From: a virus
DNA: 39,054 nt
Direction: 5' to 3' (one strand)
Virus record (IMG/VR): IMGVR_UViG_3300046170_000158
Coordinates: 1-39,054 of that record
Shown: positions 6,670 to 14,602 of the stretch, piece by piece
Position numbering within the stretch: the stretch's first letter is position 1
How the letters are laid out: each line of letters opens with the position of its first letter
Position numbers and translations under genes: made by a program
Notes under the pieces: model-generated
The model's database searches: none
Told to the model about the DNA's origin: nothing
The model's input: only the letters and a program-made list of their open reading frames with translations

Positions 6670-6867
6670 TGAAATACTTATTCAAGATATTTGCTTGGCA
6701 GCCATTATCAACCGAAGTGGTTGTTCAAGCAGATACTGAACAAGAAGGCAATAGAGAAAGTAAAAAATTTAAAGTCTGAAGATGTAGAGTGGCAGAGTCA
6801 TGCTTTAAAAAAAGAGAGAGTTACTTATGAAGTCTTTATTAAATCTGACAAAGACTCAACAGAATAA
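6669..6867 (+). CDS. Small conserved phage protein, split by a frameshift
   Basis: The ATG at 6669 reads MKYLFKIFAWQPLSTEVVVQ, then ADTEQE, and breaks. A second frame carries 'EKVKNLKSEDVEWQSHALKK' and 'VTYEVFIKSDKDSTE' to the stop at 6865-6867. Deleting one G from the GG at 6747-6748 gives a seamless 65-residue protein with a beta-strand, acidic helix, beta-strand order. Small proteins of this look are common in phages; function unknown. The join is convincing because each half lacks a proper end or start. Confidence 0.6.
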
Positions 6868-7189
6868 CTCTGATAGATCTCCTGAAGAAAGAATGTATAT
6901 CTGTGTAATCACACAGGCATTTCAAGACGCATTGTATCAAGGCCCATATAGAGAACTCATTAATTATAAAAGAGATGCTATAGATTGGTTTAAGAACCAA
7001 AGCTATGACTTTAAACTTATATGTTCTTTATCTAGTTATGAATGGGAATATATATATGATGCTTTTATTAAGACACAAAAAAAAGGTTTAACTTCATATA
7101 CAGAGTATCAATATATGACACTCTTTAATAAAGAAAAACCTATTAAGAAAGATAAATTTGTGTTAAAAGTTAAGCATGAGTACTTCTAA
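6827..7189 (+). CDS. Conserved phage protein with 'AIDWF...DFKLICSL' motif
   Basis: The 120-residue frame starts at ATG 6827, overlapping the preceding gene by 41 bases; a later ATG at 6893 (MYICVITQAFQDAL) is possible and the family-like part begins just before it. 'MYICVITQAFQDALYQGP', then 'RDAIDWF', then 'DFKLICSLSSYEWEYIYDAF' matches the pattern of a common small phage family (Q-A-x-x-D-A ... A-x-x-W-F/L ... D-F-x-x-V-C-x-L-A). The family has no established function. The C-terminus is basic. Confidence 0.55.
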   Translation: MKSLLNLTKTQQNNSDRSPEERMYICVITQAFQDALYQGPYRELINYKRDAIDWFKNQSYDFKLICSLSSYEWEYIYDAFIKTQKKGLTSYTEYQYMTLFNKEKPIKKDKFVLKVKHEYF

Positions 7190-7433
7190 AATGAAAAAAG
7201 CTGATAGTATATTAAGCACAGTATTAATAGAACATATCAAACGTCACGAAGCTGGAGCTAAGAAATATGGTGGCTCTATGGATGATAACAATAAATCAGT
7301 AGTTGCTTGGATTAAAGATGCTAAAGAAGAAGCTATGGATTTTGTTATTTATTTAACCAAATTAGAGAAGCTCCTGACTGGTGATAACACTTCTGACAAG
7401 CTAATGTACGATTCGGAAAAGATACAAAAATAG
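7176..7433 (+). CDS. MazG-like small helical protein
   Basis: The 85-residue product contains 'RHEAGAKKYGGSMDD' and 'WIKDAKEEAMDFVIYLTKLEKL'. These match the R-H-x-x-G-x-x-K-Y-G start and E-E-x-x-D core helix of small MazG-like phage proteins related to nucleotide pyrophosphohydrolases, which clean or reshape nucleotide pools. The single E-E-x-x-D helix is half of a full MazG site, so activity is uncertain. It is the last gene of the rightward block; its 3' 89 bases overlap a zinc-ribbon gene on the other strand. Confidence 0.5.
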   Translation: MSTSKMKKADSILSTVLIEHIKRHEAGAKKYGGSMDDNNKSVVAWIKDAKEEAMDFVIYLTKLEKLLTGDNTSDKLMYDSEKIQK

Positions 7434-7509
7434 TATTACTTGTTAATTCTTTTTTACAAGTTTTACAATTACCCACTCTAGTAGCGATGTATTTTTTCTT
7501 TTTAAGCAT
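7345..7509 (-). CDS. Zinc-ribbon microprotein (54 aa), overlapping the MazG-like gene
   Basis: On the minus strand, ATG 7509 reads MLKKKKYIATRVGNCKTCKK, and further on contains LACQKCYHQ, ending SLIWLNK before TAA at 7345-7347. Two C-x2-C pairs 20 residues apart form a plausible zinc ribbon, as in many small phage proteins that bind nucleic acid. It would be the last gene of the long leftward unit. It overlaps the 3' end of the opposite gene, beyond that gene's family-like core, so both can be real. The ribosome site is weak. Confidence 0.5.
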   Translation of the reverse strand: MLKKKKYIATRVGNCKTCKKELTSNTIFVSFPNRTLACQKCYHQSGASLIWLNK

Positions 7510-7519
7510 AGATCTATCA

Positions 7520-7732
7520 TTAGTTTAATATAAGTTTCTTTATAGTTAATGAACCATCGATGTTTTTTTCAAGCTCAGCTTGAGATACTATACATCTGTA
7601 TTCTATATTATCCTTAATAACTCTAGAAGCTTCACGTTTGTGTTTCAAACATTTGCTCATGTTATCTTGTATTCTATGTTCTTTAATTTCGTGATCTATG
7701 ATCATTAATAATGCAATAATTTCAGCTGTCAT
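7520..7732 (-). CDS. Unknown small protein with hydrophobic N-terminus (70 aa)
   Basis: ATG 7732 reads MTAEIIALLMIIDHEIKEHR; the first 12 residues are hydrophobic. A basic, Cys-containing middle follows (SKCLKHKREASRV, EYRCIVSQAE), with two cysteines about 20 residues apart. It starts two bases after the upstream membrane protein gene. It could be a small envelope protein next to the lysis genes, for example a spanin-like or accessory factor, but no signal peptide cleavage site or lipobox is seen. Confidence 0.5.
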   Translation of the reverse strand: MTAEIIALLMIIDHEIKEHRIQDNMSKCLKHKREASRVIKDNIEYRCIVSQAELEKNIDGSLTIKKLILN

Positions 7733-7734
7733 AA

Positions 7735-8067
7735 TTAGTGGTTACCATTCATTTTTTTTTGTAACATATCTACCTGTTCTTTAATGTGATCTATATTAAC
7801 TTTGTTATATCTACTAGCATCAATTTCTTTTTCAATAGATTCTATTTGACCTGCCAAGTGTTCAATAAGCATATAAAGTTCTAGATTCTTAGGTTCTTGC
7901 TCAGCTTTTTTTAAAAGATCAGCTTGAAATAGAGTGTCTGCTGTTTCTAATCTATTGAGTCTTTCTTCTATTCCAAAGTAAGCCCATACACCTACAGCTA
8001 CTGCACCAACAATACCAATTAAGTTTCTTATTGGTAAAGAGACTTGTGTGTTTTCACTTACCTTCAT
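7735..8067 (-). CDS. Membrane-anchored coiled-coil protein
   Basis: The 110-residue product has one transmembrane helix (about residues 14-31, IGIVGAVAVGVWAYFGI) followed by a long charged coiled coil (EERLNRLETADTLF ... IESIEKEID ... EQVDMLQKKM). This is the layout of inner-membrane spanin subunits and related lysis accessory proteins. It lies directly after a two-helix holin candidate (ATGA overlap). A spanin role is inference; I see no matching outer-membrane lipoprotein. Confidence 0.55.
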   Translation of the reverse strand: MKVSENTQVSLPIRNLIGIVGAVAVGVWAYFGIEERLNRLETADTLFQADLLKKAEQEPKNLELYMLIEHLAGQIESIEKEIDASRYNKVNIDHIKEQVDMLQKKMNGNH

Positions 8068-8444
8068 TTGCCACCTTTAAATATTTGAGTACCTTTAATA
8101 CCAAAAATAGAAGCTACTACTAAAATCCATAAATTAGTAAACCATTTTGGAAGATTGCTAAAATGTTCAAAGAACACATTTACTTTTTCCATCATAGCAG
8201 GATCATCTGATATAACTGCATAAGCTAATATTAGTATTGGTAAACTTAATAAGATAAGAACAAACTCATCTTTATAATCATTCTGTCTAGCTTCAAGTAA
8301 TTTACCTGAATATTCTAACTCACCATTAGCCATTTTCTCAGCATGTTTTGCTTGAGCATTAGCCATCATCATTTGAGTTTCTTTTTTCTTTTTGTATATA
8401 TGACTTCCAGCAGAGACTGCTAGTTTTATAGCACTAAACCACAT
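8064..8444 (-). CDS. Holin candidate with two or three membrane helices
   Basis: The 126-residue product has an N-terminal amphipathic, Ala/Met-rich region (residues 1-50). Two strong membrane helices follow, around 61-80 (FVLILLSLPILILAYAVI) and 101-118 (WFTNLWILVVASIFGIKG), with 'SDDPAMMEKVNVFFEHFSNL' between them. That loop and the following helix resemble phage and gene-transfer-agent holin-like proteins of the 3TM type. Position among lysis genes supports this. It would permeabilise the inner membrane at lysis. Confidence 0.5.
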   Translation of the reverse strand: MWFSAIKLAVSAGSHIYKKKKETQMMMANAQAKHAEKMANGELEYSGKLLEARQNDYKDEFVLILLSLPILILAYAVISDDPAMMEKVNVFFEHFSNLPKWFTNLWILVVASIFGIKGTQIFKGGK

Positions 8445-8457
8445 AGTTTCCTTTATT

Positions 8458-8745
8458 TTATTTTGGTTGATATAGAGTGTACGTCAAAGTTAATTCGTTA
8501 TTAGGATAAATATCTTCTTTTGTTTTAAGATAGTATTTATTATTAACTTTAATTCTTTCGCAATTAGATTTATCTGCATGATTAATGAATCCTCCTAATG
8601 GAGTTCTATGTAATTCATTATCTATTTCAATGTGAGATATACCTAACTCGGTACCTTTTTTAATTTCGTGTGTAGCAAATACACCAAGTCCTTCAATCCA
8701 ACTTGGTCTAATAGTAACAAATGGTGGCAATGGTTTGTAAGACAC
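8458..8745 (-). CDS. Minimal SET-domain protein
   Basis: At 95 residues this is a stand-alone SET fold. It has 'GLGVFAT' (residues 19-25, the G-x-G-V-F/Y-A cofactor motif), 'GGFINHADKSNCE' (51-63, matching F-x-N-H-x-x-x-x-N-C) and 'ELTLTYTLY' (84-92, matching E-L-T-x-x-Y). SET proteins transfer methyl groups from S-adenosylmethionine to lysine of proteins. It lacks pre- and post-SET cysteine regions. It starts with GTG directly after the upstream TAA. The target, if any, could be a virion or host protein; the neighbouring very basic DUF6321 protein is one speculative candidate. Confidence 0.75.
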   Translation of the reverse strand: MSYKPLPPFVTIRPSWIEGLGVFATHEIKKGTELGISHIEIDNELHRTPLGGFINHADKSNCERIKVNNKYYLKTKEDIYPNNELTLTYTLYQPK

Positions 8746-8997
8746 TTAACAATTCCATGCTCTTAATGATTTGTTTATTCTACTATTAGGATCTCTTGCT
8801 GTTTTAGCAGAGGTAAGCTTACGTTTCATTCCTTTCATTCTTGCACAGAAAGAAGCTCTACGTTTATTACCTTTCTTTTTACTAGGTGCTTTTAAATTAC
8901 CACCAGTACGTCTGTTATAACTAGCACGTCCTTTAGCATTTAAACCACCTTTAGGGTTCTTGCCTTCTTTACGTTGCCATGCAGGAGACTTAGCCAC
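8746..8997 (-). CDS. DUF6321-type basic phage protein
   Basis: The 83-residue product opens AKSPAWQRKEGKNPKGGLNA, continues GRASYNRRTGGNLKAPS and later has RRASFCARMKGM and NKSLRAWNC. This is the hallmark sequence of the DUF6321 family, seen in very many marine phages and always small, basic and Gly/Lys-rich. Function unknown; DNA or virion binding is suggested only by charge. The start is GTG 8997, overlapping the stop of the microprotein gene upstream (TAGTG). Confidence 0.8.
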   Translation of the reverse strand: MAKSPAWQRKEGKNPKGGLNAKGRASYNRRTGGNLKAPSKKKGNKRRASFCARMKGMKRKLTSAKTARDPNSRINKSLRAWNC

Positions 8998-9149
8998 TAT
9001 CTTTTCTTAGCAGTTCTAGCTGCTCGTTTAAATTGTTTAGAAGTTGGTCTACCTTTTTGACCAGCTTTTCTCATTTTCTCGCCACTACCTGCTTTTATTC
9101 TTTTACGTTTAGCATGTATGTTTGCGTATAGTCCTTTTTTCTTACTCAT
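8997..9149 (-). CDS. Conserved basic microprotein MSKKKGLYANIHAKRKRI type (50 aa)
   Basis: ATG 9149 reads MSKKKGLYANIHAKRKRIKA, then GSGEKMRKAGQKGRPT and ends RTAKKR before TAG at 8997-8999. Very similar 45-50 residue proteins occur in many phages next to DUF6321 or structural genes; their role is unknown. About 40 per cent of residues are Lys/Arg, so nucleic-acid binding is plausible. It overlaps the upstream lysozyme-like gene by four bases. Confidence 0.75.
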   Translation of the reverse strand: MSKKKGLYANIHAKRKRIKAGSGEKMRKAGQKGRPTSKQFKRAARTAKKR

Positions 9150-9583
9150 GTTGTTGGATGTCCTTCCCATGCTTTTAGCATTCCTTCTGAAATTACTTCA
9201 TCATCATATGGTTGATCACCATTCTCCATACGGATAATAGCTTTAACCAAAGGTAAGTAATCTTCTATACTGTTTGACAGTTCTTCATCTTTATCTTTAG
9301 ATGTAGCTGCACAAACATATTTAATATAATTGTCTGTATCGTTTTCGATAGGGGGCGCCCATCTATGTATAATTTTTTCTATAGTTTTAATATCGTAGTT
9401 AAATCTATAAGTTAAAAGGATACGCACTAAGGCACGTAAACCCCATACAGGTTCTTTAAACTGACAGAATACATCGTCATTTTGTTCGTCTGACAATCCA
9501 TCCCAAGCAGTTCCTAATTTTATATTACCTGGATTATGATTTCTTATTCCTCTAGGTAATGATTTTTCCGATCCATCTTCCAT
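9146..9583 (-). CDS. P5-like virion/lysozyme-fold protein, endolysin candidate
   Basis: The 145-residue product carries 'RGIRNHNPGNIKLGTAWDGL' (residues 11-30), 'FCQFKEPVWGLRALVRIL' and 'IIHRWAPPIENDTDNYIKYV'. These are the conserved blocks of the phage 'structural protein P5'/peptidoglycan hydrolase-like family, a goose-lysozyme-like helical fold used for wall degradation at entry or lysis. It sits in the lysis/membrane gene group with a holin candidate, supporting an endolysin role. The catalytic residue cannot be fixed from sequence alone. The ATG at 9583 overlaps the phosphoesterase gene by 32 bases and has a weak ribosome site. Confidence 0.65.
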   Translation of the reverse strand: MEDGSEKSLPRGIRNHNPGNIKLGTAWDGLSDEQNDDVFCQFKEPVWGLRALVRILLTYRFNYDIKTIEKIIHRWAPPIENDTDNYIKYVCAATSKDKDEELSNSIEDYLPLVKAIIRMENGDQPYDDEVISEGMLKAWEGHPTT

Positions 9584-10253
9584 GTTTATTTAATACCATT
9601 GGTATGAGTTTTGGTAAACCATTTATAATCATACCGAGTCCTATAATTGGTCTAGCTCTTTGCGTTTTATTATATCTAAAAGCTAATGAGTCTTTGTCAA
9701 TAAGACAACCTACTTGTAATCCGTAGTATAGTCCTAATGAATTTCCGTAATATTTAATACTGTAGCTACTATGATAGTGTCCTTGTACGCAAGACATTCC
9801 CATAGATTGAGCTAACTTTAAAACCTCTGCTACTTTACCATGACAAAAATAAACTGGGCCATTAGGTGTTTTAATAGTAAGGTCATCGTGCCATTTCCAG
9901 TTATGGCTAACTTGTAAAAAATCGTTATAATGTTTTAGGTATGCTTTAGGTATACCATGTTTTAAAGCTCTACGATAAACAAGACTTCCATGATTAGAAT
10001 CTAATAGATCCATCTTTGGAAACAAAGCTTCCAATTCTTTAATGATAGGTAATGACTGTTTAAGTTCATCTCCTGCACTAGGTAGATCAGGATCGCTATC
10101 GTGAAAAGACATTGCATGTTTATCTACTTCATCTCCTATATGTACTATTCTATCAGGCTTAAAAATTTTTTTAATATCTTTTAAGAAAGGTATAAGATCC
10201 TTATGATGATAAGGAATGTGAGTATCTGATATTATTAATATTGATTTATTCAT
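9552..10253 (-). CDS. Calcineurin-like metallophosphoesterase
   Basis: The 233-residue protein shows the ordered metal-binding motifs D10-x-H12 (ISDTH), G40-D41 (IGDEVD), N87-H88 (DSNHGS), H138 (YFCHGK) and G158-H-x-H161 (QGHYHS). The family hydrolyses phosphomono- or diesters with two metal ions. Phage versions are frequent and mostly uncharacterised; some act as nucleotide or DNA 3' phosphatases. The third motif is SNHGS rather than the usual GNHE/D, so one acidic second-shell residue is replaced. It sits between small membrane proteins and the lysozyme-like gene. Confidence 0.8.
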   Translation of the reverse strand: MNKSILIISDTHIPYHHKDLIPFLKDIKKIFKPDRIVHIGDEVDKHAMSFHDSDPDLPSAGDELKQSLPIIKELEALFPKMDLLDSNHGSLVYRRALKHGIPKAYLKHYNDFLQVSHNWKWHDDLTIKTPNGPVYFCHGKVAEVLKLAQSMGMSCVQGHYHSSYSIKYYGNSLGLYYGLQVGCLIDKDSLAFRYNKTQRARPIIGLGMIINGLPKLIPMVLNKHGRWIGKIIT

Positions 10254-10301
10254 AACAAATCACTACTACAACTTATACTTTATGTACACCCATATGTAAA
10301 A

Positions 10302-10517
10302 CTATGAATTGTACCCTTTAACACAAGCAAATTTAATATGAATCATATTGCGATTTACTTCTCTTGAGTTCAAATCATCAAATTTTTCATAAGCTTCTTT
10401 ATGCCCAGCTTGAACACATTGTTCCAATGTTTCATATGTAGTAGGCATTACATGAGGTTCAGAACATTCTTGTTGTACAATAGAACATATGACCATAGTT
10501 AATTCGTATAATCCCAT
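10302..10517 (-). CDS. Small cysteine-containing protein, possibly periplasmic (71 aa)
   Basis: ATG 10517 reads MGLYELTMVICSIVQQECSE, then TTYETLEQCVQAGHKEAYEK and ends IHIKFACVKGYNS. Four cysteines, a hydrophobic N-terminus and the pattern C-x(6)-C...Y-E-T-L-E-Q-C resemble small disulphide-bonded phage envelope proteins. The N-terminus is too short and polar for a confident signal peptide. It starts at the stop of the coiled-coil membrane protein. An envelope role in lysis is inference. Confidence 0.5.
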   Translation of the reverse strand: MGLYELTMVICSIVQQECSEPHVMPTTYETLEQCVQAGHKEAYEKFDDLNSREVNRNMIHIKFACVKGYNS

Positions 10518-10723
10518 TATAAAACCTTATTTAGTAATACAAATAACTCGCCTAAAATAACTAAGCCTACAGCAGAAAGGATATAGAGTATACGATCTAT
10601 ATCTTTTTTGATGTGTGCCAGGTGGTTGTTTTCGATAGTATCTATCTTTGAAGCTAGTACTCGAATATCACCTTTGACATCTGCTATCTCTAGCTTTTGT
10701 CTATCTTCTTTATATTGTTCCAT
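10517..10723 (-). CDS. Tail-anchored coiled-coil protein, XhlA-like
   Basis: The 68-residue product is a charged coiled coil (residues 5-42, DRQKLEIADVKGDIRVLASK...) with a single C-terminal membrane helix (about 44-64, ILYILSAVGLVILGELFVLL). This is the plan of haemolysin XhlA-like phage lysis proteins. It directly follows the large internal protein gene and leads the lysis/membrane group. Family assignment rests on architecture and size, not on motif identity. Confidence 0.5.
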   Translation of the reverse strand: MEQYKEDRQKLEIADVKGDIRVLASKIDTIENNHLAHIKKDIDRILYILSAVGLVILGELFVLLNKVL

Positions 10724-13700
10724 TTAAAACAATGTCTTATAAGGATCTCTCATAAGCCCTCCCAGTTTATATTTAGTATATCTTGGCCCTTTATATCTAG
10801 GATGACCTGACTGTCCTAATACGAAATCTAATGCTACATCAGCAGCTATGTCTGATGGTACATTGCCTCTTTCTAATTGTTCTTTAGTAGATCTTACTGC
10901 ACTTTGTAACCAAATAGGTAAGAATCGTTGTCCTGCTTGACCCCCTATTTTCATAGCTTTTTCAATAGCATTATCATCTACTTTATTAATACTAGGTGAA
11001 TAGCCAGTAGTCAAATATTGTTTATTAGTTAAAATTTCTGTTACAGTTCTAGGCAAAGAACCAATCTTTTTAAGACCTGTTTTTTGTGGATCTGTAATCC
11101 AATGGAAAGGTTCCATTAATTGTTTAGAGAATGTAAGTACATCTCCATTACCTAAATCTATTCTAGTAGGATCTGTATTTTCTAATACTGATTTACCTGA
11201 GAATGCATAGTTCATAGCATTTCCTACTACTCCAAATAGTATTGCAGCTTTAGCAAAGTAATAACCATACATACGTCTTGCATCTGAATTAGCTTCAAAT
11301 GCAGGTAATGCTTTACCTATAATTCTTAAATTAGATATAGTCCAATCAGGTGCAAATAAAAGTAATTGCATATAACCTCTAGATCCTGGTTGGAACATAG
11401 TTTGTGCTAAACTTTTAAATATTGGTGTTTGTATATTTTTAGTTAATGCAAACCAATCTTGACCACCAAATGCGTCATTAGTAAATTGTGCTGCTAGTCT
11501 AGCTTTACTATATATATGTGCTTGTGTTTTATCAGTAGGATCTATATTTTATTTAATTGTGTTAAAAATGTGTAGAGTTTAGCATGTGTAAATATTCTAT
11601 CCCATGTAATTCTATCAAAGAATTTAAATACTTTTTCTATATTTTCACCTTGTTTAATACCAAGCTGATGTTTTAATAGTCTGTCAAACTTACGCATTTG
11701 TCCATAGAATCTATCAAATCCAACATCTTCAGGTGTTGAAATAACTAATCTTGAAGCTTGTGCAAATCTAACTACATCATTAAAACCAAAATCTTTAATA
11801 GCTTGATTAGCATGAGTAAATTCTTTTAAATAAATTCCAGGATTTTCAATCATTTTCATGATTTCTGTTTTTTTCTTTTCTAAATGCTTGTTTAGTAAAT
11901 TTAACAATTACTTTAGCAGGTACAGTAGAAAATATCATACTTTCAATTAAAGCTCCTGCGTGAAAAAATGATCCTCCCACAGCTAATCTTTTCATCATAA
12001 GATTTGTTGTAAAGATAGCAGACATTAATTCACCTTCTGTTGTTGCGTCAAAAACCATACGTAATGATTTTTCTGTACCACGTGCTACATAAGTAGCATC
12101 TCTTTGACCTAAGAAAGGGTGATTAAATTTTGTGTAATGTGTTCCTAAATATTTACTATACGTTCCTACTTGTCTAGGATTGTTAATCATTAAAGGGAGT
12201 TTAGCTGTAAATCCTTGACCAACAGGTATAACAAGAGGACTGTATTTAGTATTAGTTAAATACTTAATCATTTGTCTTGTCATTAAAGCTTTAGTAACTG
12301 AGCTAGTATATATTCTTAATAATTCAGCTGGATCGTCCATGCCTTTGTTAAGATTATAACCTGCTTTATAACCTTCATTAATATCAGAAAATCTTCTTTG
12401 TTTACCAAATTTTGTTATTGCAGTATTTCCATAAACTTTTTCATTAAATTTTTGTGCAAAAATTAAAGGTTCTTTTTCAAATGTATCCCATAATAAAGGC
12501 AAATAATTACTTCTATATGATTTAATAAGTGTTGGATCTAGTTTATCTAATTCAATATATAAACCATCTAATGCTTTTTTAACATAGAAAGCACCTTGTG
12601 CTTCTCTTTTGTTTAAATCTTTTAATGTAAGTTGTTTACCATTAAGATCAAAATTTAAATTTTTATCAACTTTAGTTCCTTGTATGTAATGAAATACTTT
12701 AGATCTAGAAGTTTGATCAGGTAAAAATTCTTTAATTCTATTAACTAAAGGTATAGATGCACTTTCTAATTTATGATGATAAACGTGCATTGCATCTAAT
12801 GCGTTTTCCATTGTATTAATACTTTTAGTTTCAATTTGAGAAGGCATAGTTCTCATTAATTTATAAAGACCTTTACCTGCTAAATATATACCTACACCTG
12901 CACCAAAACCTATAGCTGATTCTTTTAGTTTATCTTTAGGCTCTGTTAAAAATTGTGCAGTTGCTCCTATAGCTCCAAAACTCGCTGCTTTAAATGCAGT
13001 TGCTTTTGCCATATCTAAAGCATTTTCTATTGGTCTTTTTAAAGCAATATCTATTTGACTAGATAATCTTGCAAATTCTTCATCTGATACATTACTTAAT
13101 GTTTCTTTTAATTCTTTAATAAGAGCATTAGTTGCTACTCTACCATTTCCATCAGAAGTAAGTTCTAGTAGCTTGTCAGCTTTCATATTTTTTGTAGCTC
13201 TAATAAAAGCTTGTCTAACTTGTGGTTCAGCAATACCTAGATCTCTAGCAGCTAATGCTGGTATAGCTCCAAATACAGTACTCATTACTAGTCCAGCTGT
13301 TGCACCTATAGTAGTTTCTGTAGTAGTTCTACCTAAAGAGATCTCTCCTTTTTCACCTAATTGTAATCCAGTAGAAAAAGCTAATGGTGTAAATAAAGCA
13401 GCAGCTGCTCCATACTTAATATCTTTACGATATTTCTGTTTAAACTTGTCATCTACATATCTAAATCTTTTAGAGTATTTAGCACGTGTAGCTTGACTAC
13501 CCCCCTGCCTAGTCTTGTAAAAAATGTAGCAGGTATAGCTAATAAATAAGGATCAGCTACTATCATGTTAACTAACTCAGCACCCATCATACCAGGATGT
13601 TTTTTAGCTAGTTTAACTACTTCACTAAATTCAAATGTTTGATTGCCTTCTTCTAAAAGGTAACCAAATTTATTATATATTCTTTCAGCTTCTTTATACT

Positions 13701-13962
13701 GTCCAGTATTTCTTAATTCAGGGAATCTTTGTAAAAATCGTTTAGCATCTAATGCTTGTTTCTTTTTAGTATTACCAGTTATCCATTGATACAATGATGC
13801 AGGTAATGATTCCTCAAATATAAGCTCCATTGGGTTTCTAAGTGTTTGAAAGAAACCAGGAGGCTTTTGCATTTTGTTTTGTAAAGGATCTCTCAAGGGA
13901 TCTTGAACATCCTTTATAGGATCCTTTAGATTAGGGTCGTTAAATCTAAAGTCGTTTGCCAT
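10724..13962 (-). CDS. Large internal virion/ejection protein candidate (about 1,079 aa), broken by three frameshifts
   Basis: Four consecutive frames read as one protein. From ATG 13962 the first runs to 'FFTRLGRG' and resumes as 'SQATRAKYSKRFRYVDD' after the C-run at 13500-13505. The second ends at 'QAFRKEK' and resumes as 'TEIMKMIENPGIYLKEF' after the T7 run at 11868-11874. The third ends at 'FLTQLNK' and resumes as 'NIDPTDKTQAHIYSKARLAA' after the T4 run at 11547-11550. The restored protein is helical with glycine/alanine-rich hydrophobic stretches (AIGFGAGVGIYLAGKGLYKL) and no catalytic motif I can name. Size, position after the adhesins and composition suggest an ejected internal core protein, as in other podoviruses. 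Confidence 0.6.
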
Positions 13963-14594
13963 TATTTTTTCTTTTTAGGTTTTTTTCTTAGTGCAAATGA
14001 TTGTGTACTAGGTCTAAAATAAGTTCCTGGTACAGATTTAAATCTATCTATTTGTTTCATTTTACCATCTTTAACAACAAACATAGGATTGTTAACAGGT
14101 TCAAGTTTTGCTTGTTTTTTAAACAAAGCTTTTTTAGCTTCTGATGGTGGATCTCTAGGAGGAAAACCTAATTCTCTAGATTCTCTATCAGATAAACCAA
14201 AATTCTTTTTATAAATTTTTGCAGGTCTATCTCTTGCTCCTGATTTTAAAGATCCTTTTCCTAATCCTAATTTTACAGCAGCTCTTTCACCAGCAGCAGA
14301 TCCTCTTTTTAAAGATAATTTAAATGCTGATGTTAAAGCTCTAGTTCTTTGTTTAATTAATTTAGAACCTTGATTGGCTTTAATAGGTTTACTTATAGTT
14401 TTTTTAAAAGCTGATTCTACTTTAGTGCTTAAACCTCTATGACTTCTAGCTTCAACTCCTCTAGCTATTTTTCTAGCTTTTTCTAATCTAAGTTTAAAAC
14501 CTTCAGGTGTAAACTCTTTTTTAAAAGGTGATTTTTGTGCAGGAAGTTTTTGTATGCTTTTAACTTTAGCAAATTTAGACCATGTTATTTTCAT
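13962..14594 (-). CDS. Very basic virion-associated protein (210 aa)
   Basis: About a quarter of the residues are Lys or Arg (for example KARKIARGVEARSHRG and SLKRGSAAGERAAVKLGLGK), and it ends LRKKPKKKK. No catalytic motif is visible; there is a short 'NNPMFVVKDGKMKQID' beta hairpin near the C-terminus. The start ATG follows GGAGATAAT, and its stop overlaps the large internal protein start (TAATG). A DNA-binding internal protein injected with the genome is plausible from charge and place, but this is inference. Confidence 0.6.
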   Translation of the reverse strand: MKITWSKFAKVKSIQKLPAQKSPFKKEFTPEGFKLRLEKARKIARGVEARSHRGLSTKVESAFKKTISKPIKANQGSKLIKQRTRALTSAFKLSLKRGSAAGERAAVKLGLGKGSLKSGARDRPAKIYKKNFGLSDRESRELGFPPRDPPSEAKKALFKKQAKLEPVNNPMFVVKDGKMKQIDRFKSVPGTYFRPSTQSFALRKKPKKKK

Positions 14595-14602
14595 ATTATC
14601 TC

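Noticed and set aside
8746-9149. Basic microproteins as ribosomal proteins of host origin.
   Set aside because: Their sequences match DUF6321 and KKKGLY phage microprotein patterns rather than any ribosomal protein, and they lie inside the late phage operon.
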